From the NCBI GenBank assembly GCA_023230755.1, contig JALNWS010000040.1, forward strand, positions 1 through 24,324: a stretch of DNA of 24,324 nucleotides. Reading direction: 5' to 3'. Below, in pieces: positions 13,994 through 22,333 of this stretch. Every line of letters starts with the position of its first letter. Within the stretch, counting starts at the first letter, position 1. This DNA is from Azoarcus sp. GTDB lineage: Bacteria; Pseudomonadota; Gammaproteobacteria; Burkholderiales; Rhodocyclaceae. The position numbers and the translations under genes are program-made. Below the pieces are notes generated by a model. The model worked only from the letters and a program-made list of their open reading frames with translations, was not told the origin of the DNA and searched no databases.

Positions 13994-14500
13994 ATGATCG
14001 TACTGGGGCGCATTGTCGCCCCTTTCGGCGTTCAGGGCTGGCTCAAGATCCACCCTTTCGGTGATGATCCGCTTTCGTGGCGGAGCATGCCGCACTGGTG
14101 GGTCTCAACCGACCCTGATGCCCCTGCTCAAGCATGGTCGCAGCGCGAGTTGCGCGGCTGCCGTGCCCACGGCAAGGGCCTGGTTGCGACGCTCGAGGGC
14201 GTACCCGACCGTAATGCTGCAGAAGCCATCGAAGGCTGGTATATCGGCGCGCCCCGCGAGGCTTTGCCGAAACCTGCCACCGACGAATACTACTGGGGCG
14301 ATCTGGTCGGCCTCGCAGTGAACAATGAAGCCGGCGAGGCCCTTGGCACCGTCAGCGGACTGATCTCTACCGGCGCTCACGACGTGCTGCAGATTCAGGA
14401 CGGAGACAACGAACGGCTCGTGCCCTTTGTTGCCGCCTATGTCCTCGACGTAGACCTGGCAGGCCGGACGATCCGGGTTGCCTGGGAAAAAGATTGGTGA
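13994..14500 (+). CDS. rimM: Ribosome maturation factor RimM
   Basis: A 168-residue protein that binds S19 and assists maturation of the 30S head. The N-terminal RimM domain (MIVLGRIVAPFGVQGWLKIHPF) is followed by a PRC-barrel domain from about residue 95 (YYWGDLVGLAVNNEAGEALG to VDLAGRTIRVAWEKDW). Length is normal. GGAAG precedes the ATG. The stop codon overlaps the trmD GTG start as GTGA. Confidence 0.97.
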   Translation: MIVLGRIVAPFGVQGWLKIHPFGDDPLSWRSMPHWWVSTDPDAPAQAWSQRELRGCRAHGKGLVATLEGVPDRNAAEAIEGWYIGAPREALPKPATDEYYWGDLVGLAVNNEAGEALGTVSGLISTGAHDVLQIQDGDNERLVPFVAAYVLDVDLAGRTIRVAWEKDW

Positions 14501-15294
14501 TTGAGGCATACGGCGATCCGCGCCGCTATGACGTGATCACCCTGTTCCCGGAAATGTTCGCGGCCCTCACCGGCAGCGGCATTACCCGCCGGGCGCTGGA
14601 CCGCGATCTTTACCGGATTGCGTTTCACAGCCCGCGCGATTTCGCCATCGACGCACACCGCACGGTGGACGACAGGCCTTACGGTGGCGGGCCAGGAATG
14701 GTCATGATGCCCTCTCCTCTGGAGCAGAGCATCGCACAGGCCCGGCAGCAGCAGCGGGATGCAGTTGGAAACGCCGGGCCGGTGATCTACCTTTCACCGC
14801 AAGGCCGGACGCTGCATCACGAACGGGTGATGGAACTGGCGCAGGCGCCAGGACTGATCCTGCTGTGCGGGCGATATGAAGGCGTCGATCAACGTGTGAT
14901 CGACCGCTGTGTGGACGAAGAAGTCTCGCTTGGCGACTTTGTTCTTTCGGGTGGCGAGTTGCCCGCGATGGTGCTGCTCGATGCCATCGTCCGACAGCTG
15001 CCCGGTGCGCTGAACGATGCCGATTCGGCGGTGGAGGACTCCTTCGCCGACGGCTTGCTGGACTGTCCGCACTATACGCGGCCGGAAGTCCATGAGAATG
15101 AACGGGTGCCGGACGTACTGTTGTCCGGCAACCATGCCTTGATCCGCCGCTGGCGGCTGAAGCAGTCACTCGGACGCACCTGGTTGCGCCGCCCGGAGCT
15201 GCTCGCCAACAGGGCGATGAGCAAGGAAGAATTGCGCCTGCTTGAAGAATTCAAGCGGGAGCAAGCTGAAGCGTCAGCCGGCACTGCCGATTGA
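14497..15294 (+). CDS. trmD: tRNA (guanine-N1)-methyltransferase
   Basis: A 265-residue SPOUT-class enzyme that methylates G37 of tRNAs with a G at position 36, preventing frameshifting. The SAM-binding knot is seen in LLCGRYEGVDQRV and SLGDFVLSGGELPA, with the interdomain segment and C-terminal tRNA-binding domain (ENERVPDVLLSGNH, RRWRLKQSLGRTWLRRPELL). The GTG at 14497 overlaps the rimM stop (GTGA) and is favoured for coupling; a TTG at 14494 is an alternative. The N terminus is about 8 residues longer than in many relatives before YDVITLFPEMF, so the exact start is not certain. Confidence 0.96.
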   Translation: MIEAYGDPRRYDVITLFPEMFAALTGSGITRRALDRDLYRIAFHSPRDFAIDAHRTVDDRPYGGGPGMVMMPSPLEQSIAQARQQQRDAVGNAGPVIYLSPQGRTLHHERVMELAQAPGLILLCGRYEGVDQRVIDRCVDEEVSLGDFVLSGGELPAMVLLDAIVRQLPGALNDADSAVEDSFADGLLDCPHYTRPEVHENERVPDVLLSGNHALIRRWRLKQSLGRTWLRRPELLANRAMSKEELRLLEEFKREQAEASAGTAD

Positions 15295-15313
15295 CGCTTC
15301 GATGACAAACCGC

Positions 15314-15356
15314 ATGCATCAGGTGGCGACCTGCTCTGCATGTCAGGCCAAAGGCC
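15314..15356 (+). promoter_or_regulatory. Structured leader upstream of rplS
   Basis: The 86-base trmD-rplS gap can fold into a hairpin with inner stem CAGGT/ACCTG (15320-15324, 15329-15333; loop GGCG) and outer pairing ATGCA/TGCAT (15314-15318, 15337-15341), then GGCC-AAA-GGCC (15346-15356). The structure ends 12 bases before the rplS Shine-Dalgarno. Regulation by L19 or RNA processing is inference. Confidence 0.3.
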
Positions 15357-15380
15357 ATTAGACGAGATGGAGTCAAACAC

Positions 15381-15773
15381 ATGAACCTGATTCAGCAACT
15401 CGAACAGGAAGAACTCACCCGCCTTTCCGAAGGCAAGACTTTCCCCTCATTTGCCCCGGGTGACACCGTGGTCGTGCAGGTCAAGGTCAAGGAAGGCACG
15501 CGCGAGCGCCTTCAGGCTTATGAAGGTGTCGTGATCGCAAAGCGTAACCGCGGTCTCAACTCTGCCTTCATCGTCCGCAAGATCTCCTCCGGCGAGGGTG
15601 TCGAGCGTACGTTCCAGACCTACTCCCCGCTGATTGCCTCGATCGAGGTGAAGCGCCGCGGTGACGTACGTCGTGCCAAGCTGTACTACCTGCGCCAGCG
15701 CTCGGGCAAGTCGGCACGGATCAAGGAAAAGCTGGACTACAAGTCGGCTGCTGCAAAGCGCCGTCAAGGCTGA
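15381..15773 (+). CDS. rplS: 50S ribosomal protein L19
   Basis: A 130-residue protein at the 30S-50S interface. It shows the family pattern: FAPGDTVVVQVKVKEGTRERLQAYEGVVIAK, the RGLNSAFIVRKISSGEGVERTF core and the signature KRRGDVRRAKLYYLRQRSGKSARIKEKL. The ATG has GGAG 8 bases upstream. Last gene of the operon, followed 22 bases later by a strong terminator. Confidence 0.98.
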   Translation: MNLIQQLEQEELTRLSEGKTFPSFAPGDTVVVQVKVKEGTRERLQAYEGVVIAKRNRGLNSAFIVRKISSGEGVERTFQTYSPLIASIEVKRRGDVRRAKLYYLRQRSGKSARIKEKLDYKSAAAKRRQG

Positions 15774-15795
15774 TTGCCAGTCTCAAAGTCGCACA

Positions 15796-15823
15796 AAAAC
15801 GGACCTTCGGGTCCGTTTTTTTT
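15796..15823. terminator. Bidirectional intrinsic terminator after rplS
   Basis: AAAACGGACC (15796-15805) and GGTCCGTTTT (15810-15819) form a 10-bp stem with a very stable UUCG tetraloop closed by C-G, followed by T8 (15816-15823). Read leftward, the same stem is followed by TTTTT, so it can also stop transcripts from lptG. The bases from 15824 to 15934 show no gene. Confidence 0.93.
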
Positions 15824-15934
15824 GCCTTCACAGCATGCGCTTCACGCCTGTCAGGGGGCCATCGGAGCAGCCCGTCCCTGATCGACAGCACGGCATGTTC
15901 CGCGCCTCGCCTCAGCAGCCTGCATGTATTGAGA

Positions 15935-17011
15935 TCAGCGGCGTTCGACCATATAGAGCATCACCGCGGCAGCAACCAGGAACAGCATGCTTGGCGTGAG
16001 TGCAGCCATCGCCGGCGACCAGGCGTTGATGACGCCCAGATTTGAGAACAGGCCGTTGAGCAGGTGGAAGCCGACACCCAGCATCACACCGAGAAACACC
16101 TTGACGCTGACTCCACCCATGCGGTCGTGGGTGAACGCGAAAGGCAGCGCCAGCGCGATCATCACCAGCGCGGCAAACGGGTAGATGAGCTTCTTCCACA
16201 GCGCAATTTCGTAACGCTCGGCACTCTGCTGATTGTCACGCAGATGCCTGATAAAAGCCCACAGATTGCCGACCGACATCCGTTCCGGAACCACCATCAG
16301 CACACTGAGTACATCCGGCGTCAGCTCGGAGTGCCAGATGAACTCCGGCAGGGTTTCAACGTCAGTGCGGTCGCCATGAAAGTTGGTCTGCACCACATTG
16401 GTCAGGCGCCAGAATCCTTCCTCGGCGTACTCGCCCCGCTCCGCCTCGCTGATCGACGCCAGTGCGGTGTTGTCGTCGAAAGTATAGATGCGCACCTTCT
16501 CCATGGTGCGATCTGGTTGCAGCGTGCGCACATTGACCACAAGACGCCCATCCTTGACCCATAGCCCCGAGCGCAACTGCTGCGACACCGTTGAGTTGGT
16601 TGCGGTCAGCCGCCACTGCTGGGCAGCACTCTCCGCAGGTGGGGCAATGTACTCGCCGAAGACGAAGGTGAGCACGACGAACACGCTTCCAATCAAGCCC
16701 AGCACCCGCAGCATGCGCCACGTCGACAAGCCCGACGCACGCATCACCGTGATCTCCGAATGGCGGGCGAGCGTGGTCAGGGCATAAAGCGACCCGATCA
16801 GCACCGCCACCGGGAGCAGTTCATACACCCGCCCGGGAAGAATCATCGCCACGTAGATCATGGCGTGATGGAGCATGTAGCCGTCCTTGCCGACGCTATC
16901 GAGCTCGTTCACAAAATCGAAAAAGGCGAACAGGCCGAGAAATGCGATCAACACCATCGCGGTGGCGCCGTAGATCTCGCGTGCCAGGTAGCGGGTCAGG
17001 GTCTTGCTCAT
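15935..17011 (-). CDS. lptG: LPS export ABC transporter permease LptG
   Basis: A 358-residue inner-membrane permease that, with LptF and the ATPase LptB, extracts lipopolysaccharide from the inner membrane into the Lpt bridge. The YjgP/YjgQ pattern is seen: N-terminal RYLAREIYGATAMVLIAFLGLFAFFDFVNEL, helices to about residue 125, a periplasmic beta-jellyroll (about 125-265), then three C-terminal helices. The conserved ELLPVAVLIGSLYALTTLARHSEITVMRASG segment, which couples to LptB, is present. The ATG at 17011 overlaps the lptF stop (ATGA). Confidence 0.95.
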   Translation of the reverse strand: MSKTLTRYLAREIYGATAMVLIAFLGLFAFFDFVNELDSVGKDGYMLHHAMIYVAMILPGRVYELLPVAVLIGSLYALTTLARHSEITVMRASGLSTWRMLRVLGLIGSVFVVLTFVFGEYIAPPAESAAQQWRLTATNSTVSQQLRSGLWVKDGRLVVNVRTLQPDRTMEKVRIYTFDDNTALASISEAERGEYAEEGFWRLTNVVQTNFHGDRTDVETLPEFIWHSELTPDVLSVLMVVPERMSVGNLWAFIRHLRDNQQSAERYEIALWKKLIYPFAALVMIALALPFAFTHDRMGGVSVKVFLGVMLGVGFHLLNGLFSNLGVINAWSPAMAALTPSMLFLVAAAVMLYMVERR

Positions 17012-18087
17012 GCGCGCGACCGCCAGAAAGGAGTCACCACCAGCCGACGGTAAAACATCAACGCCACCAGCGCCAGAACCGCGAGATGCGGCAACAGCAG
17101 CGCAAACTCGAAGCGTAAGCGGCCCTGCGACACCCAGGCCTGGCATACGGTGATCGCGTTGCTGTAGATCAGATAGGTAAACAAGGCCAGCAGCAGGTTG
17201 TTGGTACGACCTGCACGCGGGTTGACGAAAGACAGGGGGATCGCGAGCAGCGCCAGCAGCAGGGCAGCCAGCGGGATGCCGATGCGTCCTGCGAGCTCGG
17301 CGAGATTGCGATCATCCGGATTCTGCAGCAACTGCAAGGTGGGGCGCGTGCGGGTCTTCGCCGGCGCGGCCGCCATCTGCCTGGATTCGATTTGCACCTG
17401 ATAACGCTCGAAGGTCATGACCCGGTATTCCGGCGTACCCGGCGTGCCATCGTAGCGCCGCCCTTTCTCGAGAACCACGTAACGGTTACCGTCAGCGTCG
17501 TTGTGCATGAAGCCTTCGGCAGCAGCAATGACCGTCAGCTTGCCCTTGGCTTCCTCGCTGACGAAGACGTTGCGCACCCGGCCATCTTCGCCGGCCCCGA
17601 CTTCCACGAAAAACACCCGGCGGGCGCCCGACGACTCCCGAAACACGCCGGGCGCCACACGGGTCGTGTCGTCACGACTGTCCAGGCGATCACGATATTC
17701 GGCATTCTTGAGCTGCGCCCACGGCCCGAGGAAAAGCGTCACCCCGGTAATGACCAGCACGAGCGGCACCGCAAAGCGCAGCACCGGGCCGACCCAGGCA
17801 GTCAGCGGCACTCCCGACGCAAACCACACCACCATCTCGGAGTCGCGATAAGCCCGCGACAACGAGAGCAGCACGGCGATGAAGAGCGTGAGCGTGAGCA
17901 CAATCGGCAGCTCGGTCAATGCACCGAAGCCAATCAGCGCCACCACGGCATCAGCGGGCACGCTGCCACCCGCGGCCTGACCGAGAAGCCGGATCAGCAC
18001 GGTGGTGATAAGGATCGCGAACAGGGCGACAAACACAGCCGCTGCGGCGTAGGAAAATTCCCGCTGAAGGGCGCGGCGGAAGATCAT
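17008..18087 (-). CDS. lptF: LPS export ABC transporter permease LptF
   Basis: A 359-residue partner of LptG in the LPS transporter. It starts MIFRRALQREFSYAAAAVFVALFAILITT and has the same layout as LptG: helices, the coupling segment SLSRAYRDSEMVVWFASGV, a periplasmic jellyroll (about 125-260) and C-terminal helices including LLALLAIPLSFVNPRAGR. The ATG at 18087 is chosen as the conserved N terminus; an upstream extension to 18198 would run into the pepA promoter. Divergent from pepA across 123 bases, the usual lptFG/pepA arrangement in proteobacteria. Confidence 0.95.
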   Translation of the reverse strand: MIFRRALQREFSYAAAAVFVALFAILITTVLIRLLGQAAGGSVPADAVVALIGFGALTELPIVLTLTLFIAVLLSLSRAYRDSEMVVWFASGVPLTAWVGPVLRFAVPLVLVITGVTLFLGPWAQLKNAEYRDRLDSRDDTTRVAPGVFRESSGARRVFFVEVGAGEDGRVRNVFVSEEAKGKLTVIAAAEGFMHNDADGNRYVVLEKGRRYDGTPGTPEYRVMTFERYQVQIESRQMAAAPAKTRTRPTLQLLQNPDDRNLAELAGRIGIPLAALLLALLAIPLSFVNPRAGRTNNLLLALFTYLIYSNAITVCQAWVSQGRLRFEFALLLPHLAVLALVALMFYRRLVVTPFWRSRA

Positions 18088-18138
18088 CGCACCAAGTCTG
18101 GACCAGTAAACGTTTTTGGGGAGGGTGATCAGCTGCTT

Positions 18139-18168
18139 TTGACGGGCTTGTCGGGAACGGGCCATAAT
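18139..18168 (+). promoter_or_regulatory. Predicted pepA promoter
   Basis: TTGACG (18139-18144) and CATAAT (18163-18168) are separated by 18 bases, about 43 bases before the pepA GTG. A leftward promoter for lptF must lie in the same gap, but I see no convincing hexamers. Confidence 0.5.
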
Positions 18169-18210
18169 CGGCCACAGACCCAAGGACGCGTCGTACACAG
18201 GAGTAAGCTC

Positions 18211-19713
18211 GTGGAATTTACCATAAAGACCGTCAGCCCGGAGAAAGTCCGGTCCGGCGTGCTCGTTGTCGGCGTGTTCGCCGACGGTGCCCTGACCGCC
18301 TCTGCACAGACCCTCGACAAGGCCAGCAAAGGCAAGCTCTCACAACTGATCAAACGCGGCGACCTTGAAGACAAGGCCGGCGCCTCCCTGATGCTTCACG
18401 ACCTCCCGGGTGTTGCTGCCGAGCGCGTGCTCCTGGTGAGTCTCGGCAAGGCAGCAGAACTCAGCGACAAGGCCTACCGTGACGCACTCACCAGCGTCGC
18501 CAAGACGCTGTCGTCCAGCCCCGCCAAGGACGCCGCAGTCACCCTCGCCGACACTGCCCCTGGACAGCGCTCGCAGGCATGGTGTCTGCAGCAGGCCAGT
18601 CGCATCATCGCCGATGGCGCTTATCGCTTCGATGCGCCGAAGGCTGCCGCCAAGGACAGCAAGAAAGATCGCGGCACACGCAAGATCACCCTCACGATCG
18701 ACGGCAAGGTCAATGCCGAGCTCGAAGCGGCCGTGCGCTGCGGACAAGCAGTGGCCGAAGGCATGGCGCTGGCCAAGGACCTCGGCAACCTGCCGGGCAA
18801 TGTATGCACGCCCGCCTATCTCGCGGATACCGCCAAGGCCCTGGGCAAACAGTTCAAGCTCGACGTCGATGTGCTCGACCGTGCCGACATGGAAAAGCTC
18901 GGCATGGGCTCGCTGCTCTCGGTTGCAAAGGGTTCGGAGCTGCCCCCCAAGCTCATCGTCATGCACTACAAGGGCGGCAAGGCCAAGGCCAAACCAGTCG
19001 TACTGGTCGGCAAGGGTGTCACCTTCGACTCCGGCGGCATCTCGCTCAAGCCCGGCGCCGAGATGGACGAAATGAAATACGACATGTGCGGCGCAGCCAG
19101 CGTGATCGGCAGCATCAAGGCCATTGCACGCATGGCCCTGCCAATCAACGTCGTCGTGATTGTTCCGGCCACAGAGAACATGCCCAGCGGCACCGCCACC
19201 CGCCCGGGTGACGTTGTCACATCAATGTCGGGCCAGACCATTGAAATCCTCAATACCGACGCCGAAGGCCGGCTCATCCTGTGCGACGCACTCACCTACG
19301 CCGAACGCTTCAAGCCTGCGTGCGTCATCGACGTTGCCACCCTGACCGGCGCCTGCGTCGTCGCCCTGGGCAAGATCCCCAGCGGATTGCTTGCCAATGA
19401 CGACGATCTTGCCGCCGAACTCATCAAGTGCAGCAACGACTCCGGCGACCGCGCATGGCAGATGCCGCTGTGGGAGGAATACCAGGATCTGCTCAAGAGC
19501 AACTTTGCAGACATGGGCAATATCGGCGGCCGCTTCGGCGGCACCATTACCGCAGCCTGCTTCCTGTCGCGCTTCACCAAGGCCTACAAATGGGCTCACC
19601 TCGACATCGCCGGAACCGCCTGGGTGTCCGGAGACGCAAAGGGTGCGACGGGGCGGCCGGTGCCCTTGCTGACCGAGTTCCTGGTGAGGCGTGCCGGGGG
19701 CACGGCGGACTGA
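18211..19713 (+). CDS. pepA: Leucyl aminopeptidase (cytosol aminopeptidase, M17)
   Basis: A 500-residue hexameric two-metal aminopeptidase of normal length. Metal ligands align with the E. coli enzyme: Lys268 and Asp273 (GKGVTFDSGG), Asp291 (KYDMCG), and Asp350 and Glu352 in the signature NTDAEGRL, with catalytic Lys280 and Arg354. The N-terminal macrodomain-like region covers about 1-165. In E. coli PepA also binds DNA in cer resolution and carAB control; whether that holds here is unknown. The GTG start has AGGAG 7 bases upstream and begins EFTIKTVSP. The frame stays open for 273 codons upstream, antisense to lptF, but this is a GC-rich artefact. Operon with holC. Confidence 0.97.
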   Translation: MEFTIKTVSPEKVRSGVLVVGVFADGALTASAQTLDKASKGKLSQLIKRGDLEDKAGASLMLHDLPGVAAERVLLVSLGKAAELSDKAYRDALTSVAKTLSSSPAKDAAVTLADTAPGQRSQAWCLQQASRIIADGAYRFDAPKAAAKDSKKDRGTRKITLTIDGKVNAELEAAVRCGQAVAEGMALAKDLGNLPGNVCTPAYLADTAKALGKQFKLDVDVLDRADMEKLGMGSLLSVAKGSELPPKLIVMHYKGGKAKAKPVVLVGKGVTFDSGGISLKPGAEMDEMKYDMCGAASVIGSIKAIARMALPINVVVIVPATENMPSGTATRPGDVVTSMSGQTIEILNTDAEGRLILCDALTYAERFKPACVIDVATLTGACVVALGKIPSGLLANDDDLAAELIKCSNDSGDRAWQMPLWEEYQDLLKSNFADMGNIGGRFGGTITAACFLSRFTKAYKWAHLDIAGTAWVSGDAKGATGRPVPLLTEFLVRRAGGTAD

Positions 19714-19718
19714 ACACG

Positions 19719-20156
19719 GTGACGCGGGTTCAGTTCTATCACAACACGCCGGACCGGCTCGCCCTCACCTGCGAGCTGGCGGCAAATGCATATGCGGGTG
19801 GCAGACAAGTCGCCATCCGCGTAGCCGACTTCGCCCATGCAAGCCGGCTCGACCGCCATCTGTGGACGGCGGTGCCGCTCTCGTTCATTCCGCATGTACT
19901 GCTTGAATCGCCGCTGGCGGCAGAAACGCCGATTGTAATAGGCAGCGCCGACAGCGCCCGTCCCTGGCCCCACGCCGACCTGCTGTTCAACCTTGCGGAC
20001 GACGTGCCACCTGATTTCGAACAGTTCCGCACCGTGGTCGAAATCGTCGGCCAGAGCGAGGCGGACAAGCTGCCGGCGCGAATGCGCTGGCAACAGTACA
20101 AGGCCAGCCAGGCCCCACTCAAAGCCTTCGATGCCGAAAGCAGGTCAGCCCTATGA
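19719..20156 (+). CDS. holC: DNA polymerase III chi subunit
   Basis: A 145-residue protein matching HolC in length (147 in E. coli). Visible family features are the N-terminal VQFYHNTPDRLALTCELAANAYAGGRQVAIRV, the DLLFNLADDVPPDFEQF segment and a C-terminal arm RMRWQQYKASQ. Chi forms part of the clamp-loader complex and contacts SSB. The GTG is 6 bases after the pepA stop, a conserved pairing (pepA-holC). It overlaps the next gene by ATGA. Confidence 0.93.
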   Translation: MTRVQFYHNTPDRLALTCELAANAYAGGRQVAIRVADFAHASRLDRHLWTAVPLSFIPHVLLESPLAAETPIVIGSADSARPWPHADLLFNLADDVPPDFEQFRTVVEIVGQSEADKLPARMRWQQYKASQAPLKAFDAESRSAL

Positions 20157-20665
20157 ATGAGTGGTCACCCCGGGACGAAAACACCGACACCGAACTGGAT
20201 CTGGCCGACAGCCTGATCGGCAAGGCCGACGCGCTGCTGCGTCGCCACCACGGCACGCCCCCGCCTGCACAATCTGAAGCAGCCGACGATTCAAGTGACG
20301 ACAGCGACGAACTGCCCATCCTCACCGACGTTGTCCTCGACTTCGACGAGAACATCCCCCTGCTCAGCGACGTCGCCCATCTGCAAGCCGACGGCCAGAC
20401 GCCCGCGGCCGCGCCCACCACGAACAACACCGGACTGAACATCCAGGACCACGCCCAGCTCGTCGAACATCTGGTCGAAATCGATACCCTGATCGCTCAC
20501 GAAGTGGAAGCCTGGATAAGCAACGAGCTCCCGCAACTGCTGTCCCGCGAGGTCAACAAGCTCAACGAACGGCTGCGCATCGAGACCCTTGCGCACCTGC
20601 GCGCCACCTTGCTCCCGACCCTGTCCGCACACATCGCCAGCCGTCTGGACGATATTGAGAGCTGA
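20153..20665 (+). CDS. Acidic protein of unknown function downstream of holC
   Basis: A 170-residue soluble protein with no recognised domain. The N-terminal half (1-105) is low-complexity, acidic and probably disordered, with short hydrophobic acidic motifs such as ELPILTDVVLDFDENIPLLSDV. The C-terminal part (about 105-165) is predicted helical and amphipathic (HLVEIDTLIAHEVEAW, LSREVNKLNERL), suggesting a protein-binding helical bundle or coiled coil. Its ATG overlaps the holC stop by four bases, so it is co-expressed with pepA-holC. In many proteobacteria valS follows holC; here this gene and then a terminator take that place. A role near the replisome is only suggested by position. Confidence 0.75.
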   Translation: MNEWSPRDENTDTELDLADSLIGKADALLRRHHGTPPPAQSEAADDSSDDSDELPILTDVVLDFDENIPLLSDVAHLQADGQTPAAAPTTNNTGLNIQDHAQLVEHLVEIDTLIAHEVEAWISNELPQLLSREVNKLNERLRIETLAHLRATLLPTLSAHIASRLDDIES

Positions 20666-20725
20666 ACCGCCCGGACGCCCAAGGCCGGGCATGGTCCGAG
20701 GGCGAATCTGGCGAGGCTGATAGTC

Positions 20726-20755
20726 AAAGGGTCCGACGATTCGCCGGACCCTTTT
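20726..20755 (+). terminator. Intrinsic terminator of the pepA-holC operon
   Basis: AAAGGGTCCG (20726-20735) and CGGACCCTTT (20745-20754) form a 10-bp stem with a 9-base loop followed by TTTT. Read on the other strand the AAAG/CTTT ends make it usable also for the convergent dctM operon. Confidence 0.8.
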
Positions 20756-20799
20756 GTCGTTCACGCTTTACCGGTTAGCACGGACAGCCCCGGCCCAGT

Positions 20800-22332
20800 T
20801 TACGCACCATAAAGCAGCCCCGGCAGCCACGTCGCCAGCGCCGGGAACACCACGACCAGCAGCAGCGCCAGCACCTGGATGGCGAGGAACACCAGCGAAG
20901 ACTTGAAGATCGTGGCCATGCTGATCGTGGCTGGCGCCACACCGCGGATATAGAACAGCGCATAGCCGAATGGCGGACTGAGGAAACTCATCTGCATGTT
21001 GACCAGATACAGCACCCCGAACCACACCAGCACCTGGTCCGGCGTCGGCCCGGGCATGCCGAACAGGCCGTCGAAAGCCAGGCTCTTCACGATCGGCACG
21101 AAGATCGGCACCGCCAGCAGCAGAATGCCGACCCAGTCGAGGAACATCCCCAGAACCACCAGCAGGAACATCATCAGGAAGAGGATGCCGTAGGGCGAGA
21201 GCCCGGTGCCGAGCAGACTGTCGGTAATGAAGGACTGCCCGCCCTTGAGGATGTAAAGCCCGACGAAGATCGATGCGCCGAAGATGATCCACAGCACCAT
21301 GACGGTTGCCTTGGCGGTTGCCAGGCTGGCACCAAACAGGCCATCCAGCGTGAGTCGGCCGTGAATCAGCGCAACAAGCATTGCCCCGAAGGAACCAAGG
21401 CCTGCTGCCTCCACCGGGGTGGCGACACCGGTAAACAACAGGCCAAGCACGATGACAACCAGCAGGATGGGCGCAATCAGCCCGCGCAACAGAAGCAGCT
21501 TGGCACCGAGGCTGAGACGCTCCTCAACTGGAACGGCCGGACCGATCGCAGGGTTCTGCAGGGACCGAATCAGCACGTAGGCGACATACAGCCCGGCCAG
21601 CATCAACCCCGGGAGCACACTGCCTGCATACAGTTCGCCAACCGATTGTTGCGCCACCACTGCGTACAGGATGGCGAGGATCGAGGGCGGAATCAGCACG
21701 CCCAACGCACCGCCGGCCATGATCGAGCCGAGCGCAATCTGCTCGTCGTAGTGCCGCTTGAGCATCGCCGGCAGGGCGATGATGCCCATGGTGACGATCG
21801 CCGCCCCCACCACCCCGACCATCGCCGCAAGAATGGTGGACGCGAGGATGGTCGCCACAGCAAGCCCACCACGCAAGCCGCCCATCCACTGGTAGACCGC
21901 ATCGAACATCTCTTCGATCAGACCCGCACGCTCGAGCATGGTCGCCATGAAGATGAAGAGCGGAATCGCCGCCAGATCGGGGTTGGTCATCATCGGGAAG
22001 ATGCGACTCGGCACCATGTTCAGCATGGCTGAGTCACCGACGAGGTAAAGAAACACCACCCCGAGACCGCCGGCGACGAAGGCCAGCGGAAGCCCCGCCA
22101 TGAGTAACACGAAGAGCGAGCCGAACATGATCCAGGTGAGCGCACTCATATCCACGTTGCCGAGGATGCCCTGCATGCGGAACAGGAAGTAATCGTCGCC
22201 CCAGGGGTCGTAGAAAGCAATATTTACCGCCTCGACCGCCATGATTGCGACAAGCAGCAAGGCGCAACCATAGACCGCCAGGCGGAAGCCAAAATGGTTG
22301 CCCGGGTGGGCTTTCGGGCTCGTTTTCTGCAT
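20800..22332 (-). CDS. dctM: TRAP transporter large permease (DctM)
   Basis: A 510-residue inner-membrane protein with about 13 hydrophobic segments, the translocating subunit of a TRAP transporter driven by a sodium or proton gradient. Typical DctM segments are AGLPLAFVAGGLGVVFL, IPLFIFMATMLERAGL, GGALGVLIPPSILAILYAVV and MFLDWVGILLLAVPIFVPIV. It is longer than the usual ~430 residues because of a larger mid-protein linker (about 260-310), as in the mannitol/chloroaromatic-type group. The ATG at 22332 is chosen because it lies one base after the dctQ stop with GGGAG upstream; an in-frame ATG at 22374 would overlap dctQ and has poor spacing. Confidence 0.92.
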   Translation of the reverse strand: MQKTSPKAHPGNHFGFRLAVYGCALLLVAIMAVEAVNIAFYDPWGDDYFLFRMQGILGNVDMSALTWIMFGSLFVLLMAGLPLAFVAGGLGVVFLYLVGDSAMLNMVPSRIFPMMTNPDLAAIPLFIFMATMLERAGLIEEMFDAVYQWMGGLRGGLAVATILASTILAAMVGVVGAAIVTMGIIALPAMLKRHYDEQIALGSIMAGGALGVLIPPSILAILYAVVAQQSVGELYAGSVLPGLMLAGLYVAYVLIRSLQNPAIGPAVPVEERLSLGAKLLLLRGLIAPILLVVIVLGLLFTGVATPVEAAGLGSFGAMLVALIHGRLTLDGLFGASLATAKATVMVLWIIFGASIFVGLYILKGGQSFITDSLLGTGLSPYGILFLMMFLLVVLGMFLDWVGILLLAVPIFVPIVKSLAFDGLFGMPGPTPDQVLVWFGVLYLVNMQMSFLSPPFGYALFYIRGVAPATISMATIFKSSLVFLAIQVLALLLVVVFPALATWLPGLLYGA

Positions 22333-22333
22333 G

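Noticed and set aside
17392..18210. In-frame 273-codon extension upstream of pepA
   Set aside because: It is antisense to lptF and crosses the predicted pepA promoter; PepA of normal length starts at the GTG at 18211 with a good Shine-Dalgarno.
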